Shown here in pieces: positions 9,901 to 16,849 of a stretch of 64,000 nt of DNA. A model generated the notes under the pieces. That model ran no database searches. It was given only the letters and a program-made list of their open reading frames with translations, and was not told where the DNA came from. The position numbers were made by a program, and so were the translations under genes. Each line of letters starts with the position of its first letter. Positions within the stretch are counted from its first letter, which is position 1. Origin of the DNA: Candidatus Streptomyces philanthi (GTDB taxonomy: Bacteria > Actinomycetota > Actinomycetes > Streptomycetales > Streptomycetaceae); the NCBI GenBank assembly GCA_018114805.1, contig CP073042.1:6865501-6929500 (forward strand), read 5' to 3'.

Positions 9901-10022
9901 TGGTGTTCGCCTCAGCGCGGTTCGCCGGGATGGTCCAAGAAGTCGAGCGGTGGCTGTCCGAAGGCGATGCCACCGCCACCCCTGGCGCACCCGTCACGGA
10001 AGGAGGAGAAGCCCATGTCTGA
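6966..10022 (+). CDS. Single-module type I PKS: KS-AT-ACP
   Basis: A 1018-residue polyketide synthase. In the ketosynthase the active Cys lies in QSACSTSLVAVH (about residue 163), His in VEAHGSGTLLGD (about 298) and the third catalytic region in KANVGHLREAAGLAG (about 335). The acyltransferase has Ser in GHSLGEW (about 629) and the specificity-region motif HPFHT, close to neither the usual malonyl (HAFH) nor the methylmalonyl (YASH) form. A Pro/Ala linker then leads to an ACP with LGGDSLMGV (Ser about 956). There is no KR, DH, ER or thioesterase. A GAGGAGG site precedes the GTG start, which overlaps the NRPS stop. It should extend the NRPS-bound unit by one C2 unit; the adjacent FkbG-K-like genes suggest methoxymalonyl-ACP or hydroxymalonyl-ACP as extender. 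Confidence 0.92.
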   Translation: MSADDLSVAIVGMAVRLPGSDDIDQYWEGLRAGTTWITRRGPLSGVYVPAYGALAAAGHFDPDRFGISEAEALLIDPQQRLLLETVDEALAAAHLDPARTGPVSVYAGVGRNDYERWVAHSLAGRPGVDEMALEVTNGRDYAATRVAYRLGLTGTALTVQSACSTSLVAVHLACQDLLTYGCAAAIAGTAAVRVPTPRGYAAPSGGIGSPDGVCRPFDRGANGTVPGDGAGAVVLKRLADARADGDDIWAVVRGSAVNNDGAAKSGFANVSSAAQRDVIRGALQVAGLAPEQIDYVEAHGSGTLLGDAAEWAALAQVFAPAGHRLRVGAVKANVGHLREAAGLAGLAKAVLCLRHRQWVPTPHFEVLPADLARRSSTLAPLDRGGEWPARPDGVRRAGVSAFGLGGTNCHLVLEAAPGTECAPAPVREQLLLLSSHREETLEEDADALCRAVAAAPPDHLADLAFTTQVGRRRLSRRRFAVVLDPAGPQAAFGPDQTRGQSATAPSHPPQVGFLLPGIGSHYPRMGAGLAATEPIFARHLAPLLDIADELTGGAVGTQFAVAGDGAAPPAPAHPGVDRVDLRALLRRCAPAAPGHRRLREVHLGLFCFEHALAATLMDLGIRPAVLVGHSLGEWVGSALAGVIGVEDTMAAVARRADLVTLAGPGAMIAVLAPAAQVAHLATDGVWLAADNGPMHCVFSGRPERVDALADTLRREGLSVLPVDAPHPFHTPQLEQAARRLGDDLRGVDLRAPSIPLASSVLGRWLDEQAIDPGYWRRHLVSTVRFRDAAALALSRVRVLIEVGPGTARPWVLQADPDAVVVRTVRQSYEQITDRQALLEALGRLWLHGVETRWTALHGPGRVKRTLPRPRLNRLRFLPDTAPPATDPAVAAPEVALLPTGAASGAGAAPPAESGPGPHQASAVAGALEEHLREQWRALLGLREVHPDDHFFHLGGDSLMGVHLISGLQRLTGRSVPSPVVFASARFAGMVQEVERWLSEGDATATPGAPVTEGGEAHV

Positions 10023-10914
10023 GCACACCCCCGAGCGGAGCCGGCCCGGCGCCGGCGGCGAGCCGATCCGTACGGTCGGCGTGGTGGGAGCCGGCGTCAT
10101 CGGCTCCAGCGTGGCCCACGCCGTCGCGACGTCCACCGGCCTGCCGGTGACGCTGGTCGACTCCGAGGCCCAGGCCCTGCACGGCGCCGCGGACAGCATC
10201 CGTAGGCACCAGCGGCTGGCCCGGCTGACCGGCGGTCAAGGGCCCGCGAGCCCGCTGGACCTGACCATGACCACCGTCCTCGACGCACTGGCCGACGCTG
10301 ACCTCGTGGTGGAGAACATCACCGAGTGCCAGACCGCCAAGACTGCCCTGTACCGGGAGCTCGACCGGGTGCTGCGGCCCGAGGTCGCCATCGCTGCGAA
10401 CACCTCGGCGATCCCCATCGGCCTGTTGGCCCCGGCGCTGGCCGATCCCGGCCGGCTGGTGGGCGCGCACTTCATGAACCCCGTGGACCGCATCGGCACG
10501 GTCGAGATCGTCCGTGGACCGCTCAGCTCGCCCTCGGCCCTGGCCACCGTCACCGGACTCCTCCGCGCCATGGGCAAGAAGTGGTTCGTCGTGCAGGACG
10601 CCGCCGGCTTCGTCGTCAACCGGGTTCTCATGGTGGTGGTCAACCTGGCTGCCGCCCTCGTGCACGAGGAGGTCGCCACCCCGCAGCAGGTCGACGGGTT
10701 GTTCCGGGGCTGCCTCGGACACACCTCCGGACCGCTGCGCACGGCCGACCTCATCGGCCTGGACACTGTCGTCCGCACCCTCGACGTGCTGCGCGAGCAC
10801 CACGGGACCGCCGAGTACGCGGCCCACCCAGCGCTGCGCGAACGCGTCGCCCGGGGCGAGCTGGGCTGCAAGAGCGGCGCCGGATTCTTCTCGTACGGCA
10901 GGAGTTCAGCATGA
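10015..10914 (+). CDS. 3-hydroxyacyl-ACP dehydrogenase, FkbK-like
   Basis: A 299-residue NAD-dependent 3-hydroxyacyl dehydrogenase. The Rossmann motif VGVVGAGVIGSSVAHAVA begins near residue 19, the N-T-S and H-F-M-N-P motifs around residues 135-160 hold the catalytic His, and the C-terminal helical domain ends G-C-K-S-G-A-G-F-F. A strong GGAGGAG site fixes ATG 10015; the region upstream belongs to the PKS reading frame. In FK520, ansamitocin and oxazolomycin pathways the FkbK homologue oxidises the glyceryl-ACP C2 hydroxyl on the way to methoxymalonyl-ACP. Its neighbours here are the other members of that set, which supports the same job. Confidence 0.88.
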   Translation: MSEHTPERSRPGAGGEPIRTVGVVGAGVIGSSVAHAVATSTGLPVTLVDSEAQALHGAADSIRRHQRLARLTGGQGPASPLDLTMTTVLDALADADLVVENITECQTAKTALYRELDRVLRPEVAIAANTSAIPIGLLAPALADPGRLVGAHFMNPVDRIGTVEIVRGPLSSPSALATVTGLLRAMGKKWFVVQDAAGFVVNRVLMVVVNLAAALVHEEVATPQQVDGLFRGCLGHTSGPLRTADLIGLDTVVRTLDVLREHHGTAEYAAHPALRERVARGELGCKSGAGFFSYGRSSA

Positions 10915-11180
10915 CCGACATCCAGCAGACCGCGACGTACGACCAGGTCCGCACGCGCATCCGGGAGTATGTTCTCGCCCTGGTCGGCCTGCCCGACATG
11001 GCGGACGACCAGCCTCTGATCACCGACCACGTCCTGGACTCCATCGCGGCCGTCCAGATGGTCGCCTTCGTGGAGGGGGCCTTCGGGCTTCAGGTGGAGG
11101 ACGAGGACCTGGAGCTGCGCCACTTCGACACCATCGACGGGCTCGTCGGCCTGGTCACCGGAAAGCTGGGGCTGCGATGA
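10911..11180 (+). CDS. Discrete acyl carrier protein, FkbJ-like
   Basis: An 89-residue stand-alone carrier protein. The phosphopantetheine site is the Ser of VLDSIAAVQM, after the usual acidic helix 1 and loop. The start ATG overlaps the stop of the dehydrogenase gene by four bases and has an AGGAG site seven bases upstream; the stop overlaps the next ATG in the same way. In methoxymalonyl-ACP systems this protein carries the glyceryl unit through oxidation and methylation and presents the finished extender to the PKS acyltransferase. The context makes that assignment likely. Confidence 0.88.
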   Translation: MTDIQQTATYDQVRTRIREYVLALVGLPDMADDQPLITDHVLDSIAAVQMVAFVEGAFGLQVEDEDLELRHFDTIDGLVGLVTGKLGLR

Positions 11181-12355
11181 CCGGCGCCTTCCGCGACCGC
11201 TCGCATCACCGGCTGCCCGACGACCTACCCGCCGCGGCCGACACCTGGGAGCGAGCCGGCGCCGTGGACCGGGCGGGGGTGCGCGCGGTGGCCGCACACG
11301 GCCTGCTCGGCCTCACGGTGCCCGCCGGCTACGGCGGCGGCGGGCTGTCCCTGCGGGAGAGCGTGGAGGCACACCGCGAGGTGGCGGGGCACTCACCCAG
11401 CCTGCAGAGCCTGCTGGTGGTGCACGGCATGGTGTGCCACGCGGTGCGCCGCTGGGGACGGCCGGAGCTGCGCGAGGACCTGCTGCCCCGGCTGGCCCGC
11501 GGTGAACTGCTCGGTGCCTTCGCCCTCACCGAGCAGGAGGCCGGCAGCGACCTGCGCGCCCTGCGCACCCGGCTGCGGGAGCAGGACGGCCAGCTCCTGG
11601 TCACCGGACGCAAGCGCTGGGTCAGCTTCGGTCAACTCGCTCATGTCCTGCTGGTGTTCGGGGTCGGCGCGGGTGGTGGGACAAGCGTCCTGGTGCCGGT
11701 CGGCGCGGGGGCGCGGGTTCGCCCGGAGCAGGTCACCACCGGGCTGCGCGCCTCCCGGCTCGCCGACGTCACCTTCCACGAGACCCCCGTACCGCCGTCC
11801 GCCGTGGTCGGACGGCCGGGGTTCGGCGTCCCGCACGTGGCGACCGACTGTCTGACCGTGGGCCGGCTGTTCGTCGCTGCGGCGGCGGTCGGGGTGGCCG
11901 AGGCGGCGATCGGACTCGCCGCCGCGCACGCCGCTGCGCGCATGGTGGGTGGTGAACCGCTCGGCTGCCGCCAGTTGGTGCGCGCCCTGCTCGCCGAGGC
12001 GTCCGTCGCCGCCGAGGCCGCCTGGCACTCGGTGTGCTCGGCGGCCGACACCCTGGACCGCGCGGACCCTGCGGCGGCCCTGGCCGCGAGCCGGGCCAAG
12101 TTCGGGGCGGCGCAGGCGGCGTCGCTGGCCACCGCCCATGCCTCCCGGGTGCTGGGCGCCGGTGGTCTGACCGAGGAGCACCGGCTGACCCGGCTGGACC
12201 AAGCCGCCCGCACCTACCAGGTGATCGAGGGGCCGACCGAGGTACTCAAAGACCTGATCGGCGCCGCCGTGGTGAACCAGGCCCGCGGGGCCGTCCCGCA
12301 CGCCGATGGCGTGGTGTGCGCCCAGGAGGGAGACGACCGTGCCCGAACTGCCTGA
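11177..12355 (+). CDS. Acyl-ACP dehydrogenase, FkbI-like
   Basis: A 392-residue protein of the acyl-CoA dehydrogenase family. The FAD/substrate motif is seen in LGAFALTEQEAGSDLRALR, the central beta-domain W-V-S-F-G region follows, and the C-terminal helical domain ends with the family pattern Y-Q-V-I-E-G-P-T-E-V. Together with FkbK it oxidises glyceryl-ACP to hydroxymalonyl-ACP in known pathways. It overlaps the ACP gene by four bases and the FkbH-like gene by 17 bases, so the five-gene set is tightly coupled. Its length fits the family and no lesion is seen. Confidence 0.87.
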   Translation: MTGAFRDRSHHRLPDDLPAAADTWERAGAVDRAGVRAVAAHGLLGLTVPAGYGGGGLSLRESVEAHREVAGHSPSLQSLLVVHGMVCHAVRRWGRPELREDLLPRLARGELLGAFALTEQEAGSDLRALRTRLREQDGQLLVTGRKRWVSFGQLAHVLLVFGVGAGGGTSVLVPVGAGARVRPEQVTTGLRASRLADVTFHETPVPPSAVVGRPGFGVPHVATDCLTVGRLFVAAAAVGVAEAAIGLAAAHAAARMVGGEPLGCRQLVRALLAEASVAAEAAWHSVCSAADTLDRADPAAALAASRAKFGAAQAASLATAHASRVLGAGGLTEEHRLTRLDQAARTYQVIEGPTEVLKDLIGAAVVNQARGAVPHADGVVCAQEGDDRARTA

Positions 12356-13421
12356 GCTGGTCAAGTGCGTGATCTGGGACCTCGACGACACCCTGTGGGA
12401 CGGCACGTTGATCGAAGGCGACACGCTGAGCGTCCCGTGGCGCAACCGGGACCTCGTCCGCCGCCTGGACGCCCACGGCATCCTTCAGTCGGTCGCCAGC
12501 CGCAATGACGAGGAGCCGGCCCTGGCCGCACTGGAGGAGACCGGCCTCGCCGAGTATTTCCTGTACCCACAGGTTGGCTGGGCCGCGAAGTCCGCGTCGG
12601 TGGGCGCGATCATACGAGCCCTGGACATCGCACCCTCGGCCGTGCTGTTCGTGGACGACTCGGACTTCGAGCGCGCCGAGGTCGCCAGCGAACTATCCGA
12701 GGTCGGCTGCGTGACTCCGGCGCGGCTGCACGAGCTGGTCGACCGGGGCAGGGTGCTGCCCACCAGTGTGACCCCCGATGCCGCGCGCCGCCGTCAGCTC
12801 TACCGGGCCGAGCAGTGCCGCCGGGACCACGAGGCCGCGTTCACCGGCCCCGCCGAGGAGTTCCTGCGCTCCCTGCGCATGCGGCTCACCATCCGCCCCG
12901 CCACCGCGCCCGACTTGGTGCGGGCGGCCGAACTGACGCAGCGCACGCATCAGCTGAACACCACCGGCATCACCTTCGACGAGGCGGAACTGGCCACGCT
13001 GTGCCGGGACGGCGGCCACCGGGTGCTGGTGGCGGAACTGGAGGACGCCTTTGGGACGTACGGCACCATCGGGCTCGCGGTGATCGACGCCGCGCCGCCG
13101 AGCTGGACCGTCCGGTTGCTGCTGATGTCCTGCCGGGTCATGGGCCGCAACATCGGCACTGCCGTGCTGGCCGCTGTCGGCCGGCTGGCCGCGGCAGAGG
13201 GGACCGGGCTGCGCGCCCACTTCCGACCCACCGAACGCAACCGGCAGATGCACCTGACCTACCGCTTCCTCGGCTTCCGGACCACCGAGACCACCGCCGA
13301 CGGGCTCGTCGTCCTCGAACTGCCCGAATCGGGTCAACTGACCCCTCCTGCCTACGTCGACCTGCGCGTCGAGGCGGCGCCGGAAACTCCCACCACCGAA
13401 GGCATGGAGGTCCCCTCGTGA
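12339..13421 (+). CDS. FkbH-like HAD-superfamily glyceryl transferase/phosphatase
   Basis: A 360-residue FkbH-like protein. The HAD domain starts near residue 9 with CVIWDLDDTLWDGTL (nucleophile Asp and the D-x-D-D-T pattern); motif II/III is represented by the V-A-S-R-N-D and F-V-D-D-S regions. A GNAT-like C-terminal domain spans about residues 185-340. FkbH enzymes load 1,3-bisphosphoglycerate onto the carrier protein with dephosphorylation, the first step to methoxymalonyl-ACP. I chose GTG 12339 because AGGAGGG precedes it at normal spacing; the upstream ATG 12306 lies inside the dehydrogenase gene without a ribosome site. Confidence 0.9.
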   Translation: MPELPELVKCVIWDLDDTLWDGTLIEGDTLSVPWRNRDLVRRLDAHGILQSVASRNDEEPALAALEETGLAEYFLYPQVGWAAKSASVGAIIRALDIAPSAVLFVDDSDFERAEVASELSEVGCVTPARLHELVDRGRVLPTSVTPDAARRRQLYRAEQCRRDHEAAFTGPAEEFLRSLRMRLTIRPATAPDLVRAAELTQRTHQLNTTGITFDEAELATLCRDGGHRVLVAELEDAFGTYGTIGLAVIDAAPPSWTVRLLLMSCRVMGRNIGTAVLAAVGRLAAAEGTGLRAHFRPTERNRQMHLTYRFLGFRTTETTADGLVVLELPESGQLTPPAYVDLRVEAAPETPTTEGMEVPS

Positions 13422-14044
13422 AGGCGTTCACCGACAGTTGGGTCGACCGCTTCTCCACCATCTACGCTGAAGCGCCCCTGGCCGAGTTGTCCTGGTTCAC
13501 CGCGGCGCCCGGCCCGGAACTGGTCAAGCTGGTCATCGATGGCGTCATCCGGCGCGGCGAACGCGTCGTGGACCTGGGCAGCGGCCCCGGCGTCGACGCC
13601 GTCTTCCTCGCCGCCCAGGGCATGAGGGTCACCGGCGTCGACCTGTCGGCGGCGGCCCTTGAGCAAGGGCGCGCCTGGGCTACGCTGGCCGGTGTGGAGG
13701 TCGACTTCGTCCACGGTGACGTGCTGGACGTGCCGTTGCCCGACGGGCAGGCCGACGTCGTCACCGACTCGTTCGTCTTCCACAACATGCGCGACGAGGC
13801 CCGGGCCGTTTACGCGGGGCAGGTGCACCGCCTGCTGCGGCCGGGCGGCCTGTTCGTCCTCAACTCCTTCTCCGACCACATGGTCGGAGGCACCGGGCCG
13901 CGCCGGGTGACCAGCGCCGAGATCCTGGCCACCTTCGACTCCGGGCGCTTCGACTGCGTCGACCTGCGTCTGTACCGCAACCTGCCCACCGCCGACAAGC
14001 CCGACCAGATCCACTGGATCGGCCAGTTCCGGGCCCGCCGATGA
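13418..14044 (+). CDS. Class I SAM-dependent methyltransferase (FkbG position)
   Basis: A 208-residue methyltransferase. SAM motif I is VVDLGSGPGVDAVFLA (residues 50-65), motif II V-T-G-V-D-L-S follows, and the post-motif region contains D-V-T-D-S-F-V-F-H-N-M. It sits immediately after the fkbH-like gene with a GTG overlapping the stop, exactly where the O-methyltransferase FkbG is expected in methoxymalonyl-ACP operons. It is a generic small Methyltransf_11/25-type protein rather than an obvious FkbG orthologue, so it might methylate the extender or another intermediate. If it does not act on the ACP-bound unit, the extender would be hydroxymalonyl-ACP. Confidence 0.82.
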   Translation: MKAFTDSWVDRFSTIYAEAPLAELSWFTAAPGPELVKLVIDGVIRRGERVVDLGSGPGVDAVFLAAQGMRVTGVDLSAAALEQGRAWATLAGVEVDFVHGDVLDVPLPDGQADVVTDSFVFHNMRDEARAVYAGQVHRLLRPGGLFVLNSFSDHMVGGTGPRRVTSAEILATFDSGRFDCVDLRLYRNLPTADKPDQIHWIGQFRARR

Positions 14045-14796
14045 GCGAGCGGTTCGCCGGCGCCCGCGTCGTGGTCACCGGTGGTGGGCGCGGTATCGGC
14101 CGGCAGGTGGCCCTCGGTTTCGCCGCCGAGGGCGCGGACGTGGCCATCATCGCCCGCACCACCTCCCAACTGGGTGCCGTGCACGCCGAACTCGCCGAGA
14201 CGGGCGGCGAACACCTGGCGATCACCTGTGACGTGGCGGACGAGGCACAGGTGGCCGACGCCCAGCGGTGCGTCGCCGACGCCTTCGGTACGGCCGACGT
14301 CCTGGTCAACGCGGCCGGCGTGTTCACGATGGGTGCCTCGGCTGACTATGCGCCGGCTGAGGCCCGCGCCCTGCTCGCGACCAACGTGCTCGGTACTCTC
14401 CAGTGCTGCCAGAGCTTCGGGCGTCCGATGCTGGCCAGGGGCCGGGGCAAGATCGTCAACTTCGCCTCGCTGCTGTCCTTCACCGCCTTCCCTGAGCGGG
14501 CCGCCTACGCCGCCAGCAAGGCGGGGGTCACCCAGCTCACCCGGGTGCTCGGGGTGGAGTGGGCCGCGGCGGGGGTCAACGTCAACGCGGTCGCTCCCGG
14601 CATGATCAGAATCGAGATGCCGCACCCCGCGGCCCTGGCCGAGGACGACATCACCCGACGCATCCCCGCCGGACGCCGCGGCAGGCCCCAGGACGTCACG
14701 GGTGCGGTCTACTTCCTGGCCTCGCCTGACGCCGACTACATCAACGGCCAGACCATCGTGGTCGACGGAGGGTGGCTCAGCTATGGATACCTCTGA
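14041..14796 (+). CDS. Short-chain dehydrogenase/reductase (SDR)
   Basis: A 251-residue classical SDR. The cofactor motif VTGGGRGIGRQVA is at residues 13-25, the N-A-A-G motif near 95, the catalytic Ser in F-A-S-L-L-S, and Y-A-A-S-K near 160. The C-terminus carries the family ending I-N-G-Q-T-I-V-V-D-G-G. It is likely a FabG-like NAD(P)H ketoreductase or alcohol dehydrogenase. The PKS module has no KR domain, so this could act in trans on the beta-keto group, although a sugar or amino-alcohol substrate is equally possible. It overlaps the methyltransferase gene by four bases. Confidence 0.88.
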   Translation: MSERFAGARVVVTGGGRGIGRQVALGFAAEGADVAIIARTTSQLGAVHAELAETGGEHLAITCDVADEAQVADAQRCVADAFGTADVLVNAAGVFTMGASADYAPAEARALLATNVLGTLQCCQSFGRPMLARGRGKIVNFASLLSFTAFPERAAYAASKAGVTQLTRVLGVEWAAAGVNVNAVAPGMIRIEMPHPAALAEDDITRRIPAGRRGRPQDVTGAVYFLASPDADYINGQTIVVDGGWLSYGYL

Positions 14797-15388
14797 CGAC
14801 GGCCGCCCCGACGGCTCCCGCGTCTCCCTGTGCGTCTTCTGCGGTGTTTCCGGCGGGCCCGCTCCCCGCTACGCGCGGGCCGCGGACGAACTGGGGCAGC
14901 TGATCGCGCGCCGGGGCCACCGGCTGGTCTACGGCGCGGGCGGCGTCGGACTGATGGGCGCGCTCGCGCACGGCGCCGCCCGTCACCGGGGCGACATCCT
15001 CGGTGTCATCCCGAAGTTCCTGCGAGAGCGGGAGATGGGTGACGAACTGCCCCGGCAGCGCGTCTGGCTCACCGAGGACCTGCTGGAGCGCAAGCGCGTC
15101 ATGATCGACCGCTCGGACGCCTTCATCGCCCTCCCCGGCGGCTACGGCACGCTGGACGAGGTGCTGGAGGTGATCTCCATGGCGGCGCTGGGGCTGCCGA
15201 TCGGACCGCTGGTTCTGGTGGACGTGGACGACGACTGGCGGGTGTTCACCACGCTGTTGGAGGACCTGTACCAGCGTGGCTTCACCCGTCGCACGGACCT
15301 GTCCCAGCGGGCCGCGACGCCCGCCGAAGCTGTCGACCTCGCGGAGGCCGGGCTCGCGCCTGGCCTGGCCGCGACCACCACGGGCTGA
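14783..15388 (+). CDS. LOG-family nucleotide phosphoribohydrolase-like protein
   Basis: A 201-residue protein of the LOG (TIGR00730) family. The Rossmann start VSLCVFCGVSGGPAPRY matches the family's C-x-F-C-G-S region, G-A-G-G-V-G-L-M-G is present, and the diagnostic phosphate-binding P-G-G-Y-G-T-L-D-E with its following helix is intact near residue 120. Characterised members cleave nucleoside 5'-monophosphates to a free base and ribose 5-phosphate (LOG itself; the MilB/BlsM-type CMP hydrolases of nucleoside antibiotic pathways are related in reaction). ATG 14783 lies inside the SDR 3' end. Its place in the operon suggests a biosynthetic role on a nucleotide-like intermediate, or supply of ribose phosphate for the transketolase; both are inference. 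Confidence 0.85.
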   Translation: MDTSDDGRPDGSRVSLCVFCGVSGGPAPRYARAADELGQLIARRGHRLVYGAGGVGLMGALAHGAARHRGDILGVIPKFLREREMGDELPRQRVWLTEDLLERKRVMIDRSDAFIALPGGYGTLDEVLEVISMAALGLPIGPLVLVDVDDDWRVFTTLLEDLYQRGFTRRTDLSQRAATPAEAVDLAEAGLAPGLAATTTG

Positions 15389-15396
15389 GGCGATAC

Positions 15397-16680
15397 ATGG
15401 ACAGCGATACCACGACGCCGGCGGCGCGCCGCCGCTACCTGGTCGGTTGGGGGATCAGCACCCTCGGCTCGGGATTGGTCTTCCCGCTGACCGCCGTCTA
15501 CCTGCGTGACCATCTCGACCTGTCGGTCTTCGGCGTGTCGCTGTACTTCGGCCTGTTCGCCGTCTCCGGCCTGGTGGTGAACCCGGTGGCCGGCGCGCTG
15601 TGCGACCGCGGCAGGCCGGGCTGGATCGCGTTGCTGGCCACGGTGTTCCAGGGGGTGGGCCCCGCCGTGCTGGTGCTGCCGGGCGCCCACGTGGCCGCCG
15701 CGCTGGTCTCCGGCGCCGGCACCGGCATCTTCTACGCGGTGCTGACGCCGCTGCTGATCTCGCTGTTCGGTAAGGACGGGCTCAGCCCGATGCTGGCGGC
15801 CCAGTACCGCGTCAGCGCGGGCACGGTGGGCGCCGGAGCCCTGGTCGGCGGCGTGCTCGTCGGTTCGCTCGGAGTGTCCGGGTACCGGGCGTGCTTCCTC
15901 GTCAACGGCCTGAGCTTCCTGCTTTTCGGGCTCGTCCTGCACGGTGTCGTACGCCGCGGCCGGACGCCCGTCCGGCCGCGGCGTACGACACCGGAGTCCC
16001 CGGCCGACACCCCGGCCACCGACGCCGGGCCGGCCTGGGCCCGCGCCATGGCCCCCTTCACCGACCGGGTGTTCCTCTGGGTGCTGCTCATGCAGGGCAT
16101 GGTGGTCACCTTCGGCCTCGGGCAGGTCGAGTCCGTCACCCCCATCGTGCTGCACGACAGCGCGGACCTGACCGTGACGGGCATCGGCGTGGTGCTGACC
16201 GTGAACTCGCTCGCGGTCGTCGTGCTCCAGGGACGGGTGCTCAGGGCGGTCAAACGCCTGGGCCACCTGCGCTCGGTTCAGGTGGCCGTCGCCTTCTGGG
16301 CCCTGAGCCTGGTGGTGCTCTGGCTGTCGACGGCCGTCACACCCTGGCAGGGCCGGCTCGCGCTGGCGGCCTGCTACGCGGCGGTGTTCGCCGTCGGCGA
16401 GTGCCTGGTGTCACCCAGCATCCAACCCATCGTGGTGGACAACGCTCCGCCGGGCAAGGTGGCCTCGTACTCCGCGTCAACCTCGTTCATCCACGGCATC
16501 AGCAACCTGACCGCACCCTCGGTGTGCCTGCCGGTGTTCTCGGCGCTCGGCTTCGCCGGCTACCTCGGGCTTCAACTGCTGGGTTACGCGGCCGCCGCCT
16601 TGGCGGCCGTCGTCTTGGCCGCCCACGGGCGCCGCCCGCGACCGCCGGCCCGCGAGACCGCGTCCAGGATGTCCCGCTGA
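15397..16680 (+). CDS. MFS exporter, likely product efflux
   Basis: A 427-residue major-facilitator protein with about 12 hydrophobic segments in two halves, separated by a hydrophilic Arg/Pro-rich loop around residues 180-215. The first half starts YLVGWGISTLGSGLVFPLTA and contains the D-R-G-R motif of the TM2-3 loop. Substrate specificity is not readable, but as the last gene of the first operon it probably exports the cluster product and gives self-resistance. It begins nine bases after the LOG gene. Unusually, the loop codons contain a perfect 24-base inverted repeat (see the separate repeat entry). Confidence 0.88.
   Translation: MDSDTTTPAARRRYLVGWGISTLGSGLVFPLTAVYLRDHLDLSVFGVSLYFGLFAVSGLVVNPVAGALCDRGRPGWIALLATVFQGVGPAVLVLPGAHVAAALVSGAGTGIFYAVLTPLLISLFGKDGLSPMLAAQYRVSAGTVGAGALVGGVLVGSLGVSGYRACFLVNGLSFLLFGLVLHGVVRRGRTPVRPRRTTPESPADTPATDAGPAWARAMAPFTDRVFLWVLLMQGMVVTFGLGQVESVTPIVLHDSADLTVTGIGVVLTVNSLAVVVLQGRVLRAVKRLGHLRSVQVAVAFWALSLVVLWLSTAVTPWQGRLALAACYAAVFAVGECLVSPSIQPIVVDNAPPGKVASYSASTSFIHGISNLTAPSVCLPVFSALGFAGYLGLQLLGYAAAALAAVVLAAHGRRPRPPARETASRMSR
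15943..15992. repeat. Perfect 24-bp inverted repeat inside the MFS gene
   Basis: The left arm (15943-15966) starts GGTGTCGTACGCC; the right arm (15969-15992) is its exact reverse complement; only two bases (CC) separate them. The 50-base near-palindrome lies in the part of the gene for the central cytoplasmic loop and encodes an Arg/Pro-rich peptide (V-R-R-G-R-T-P-V-R-P-R-R). It could form a cruciform or a very stable RNA hairpin that would strongly affect transcription or translation. Confidence 0.95.
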
Positions 16681-16743
16681 CCACCCGCCACGCCGCGTCC
16701 GGGGGCCGGTCGCGACGAGCACCTAGAAACCGGTTCTACGAAA

Positions 16744-16773
16744 GTGACGGTGTTCTGCGATGTCTGGTACGAT
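16744..16773 (+). promoter_or_regulatory. Likely vegetative-type promoter before the ATP-grasp gene
   Basis: GTGACG at 16744-16749 and TACGAT at 16768-16773, separated by 18 bases, resemble a Streptomyces HrdB-type -35/-10 pair. It lies in the 105-base gap after the MFS gene, where the first operon ends. A start site about seven bases downstream would fall close to the ATG at 16786, giving an almost leaderless message. This is inferred from sequence match alone. Confidence 0.4.
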
Positions 16774-16849
16774 CTAGGCGGGCGGATGCCAGACCCTCCT
16801 CATCATCGGCTCAGGCTACCGGCTCGGCCACGAACGGCTGCTGGCCCAG

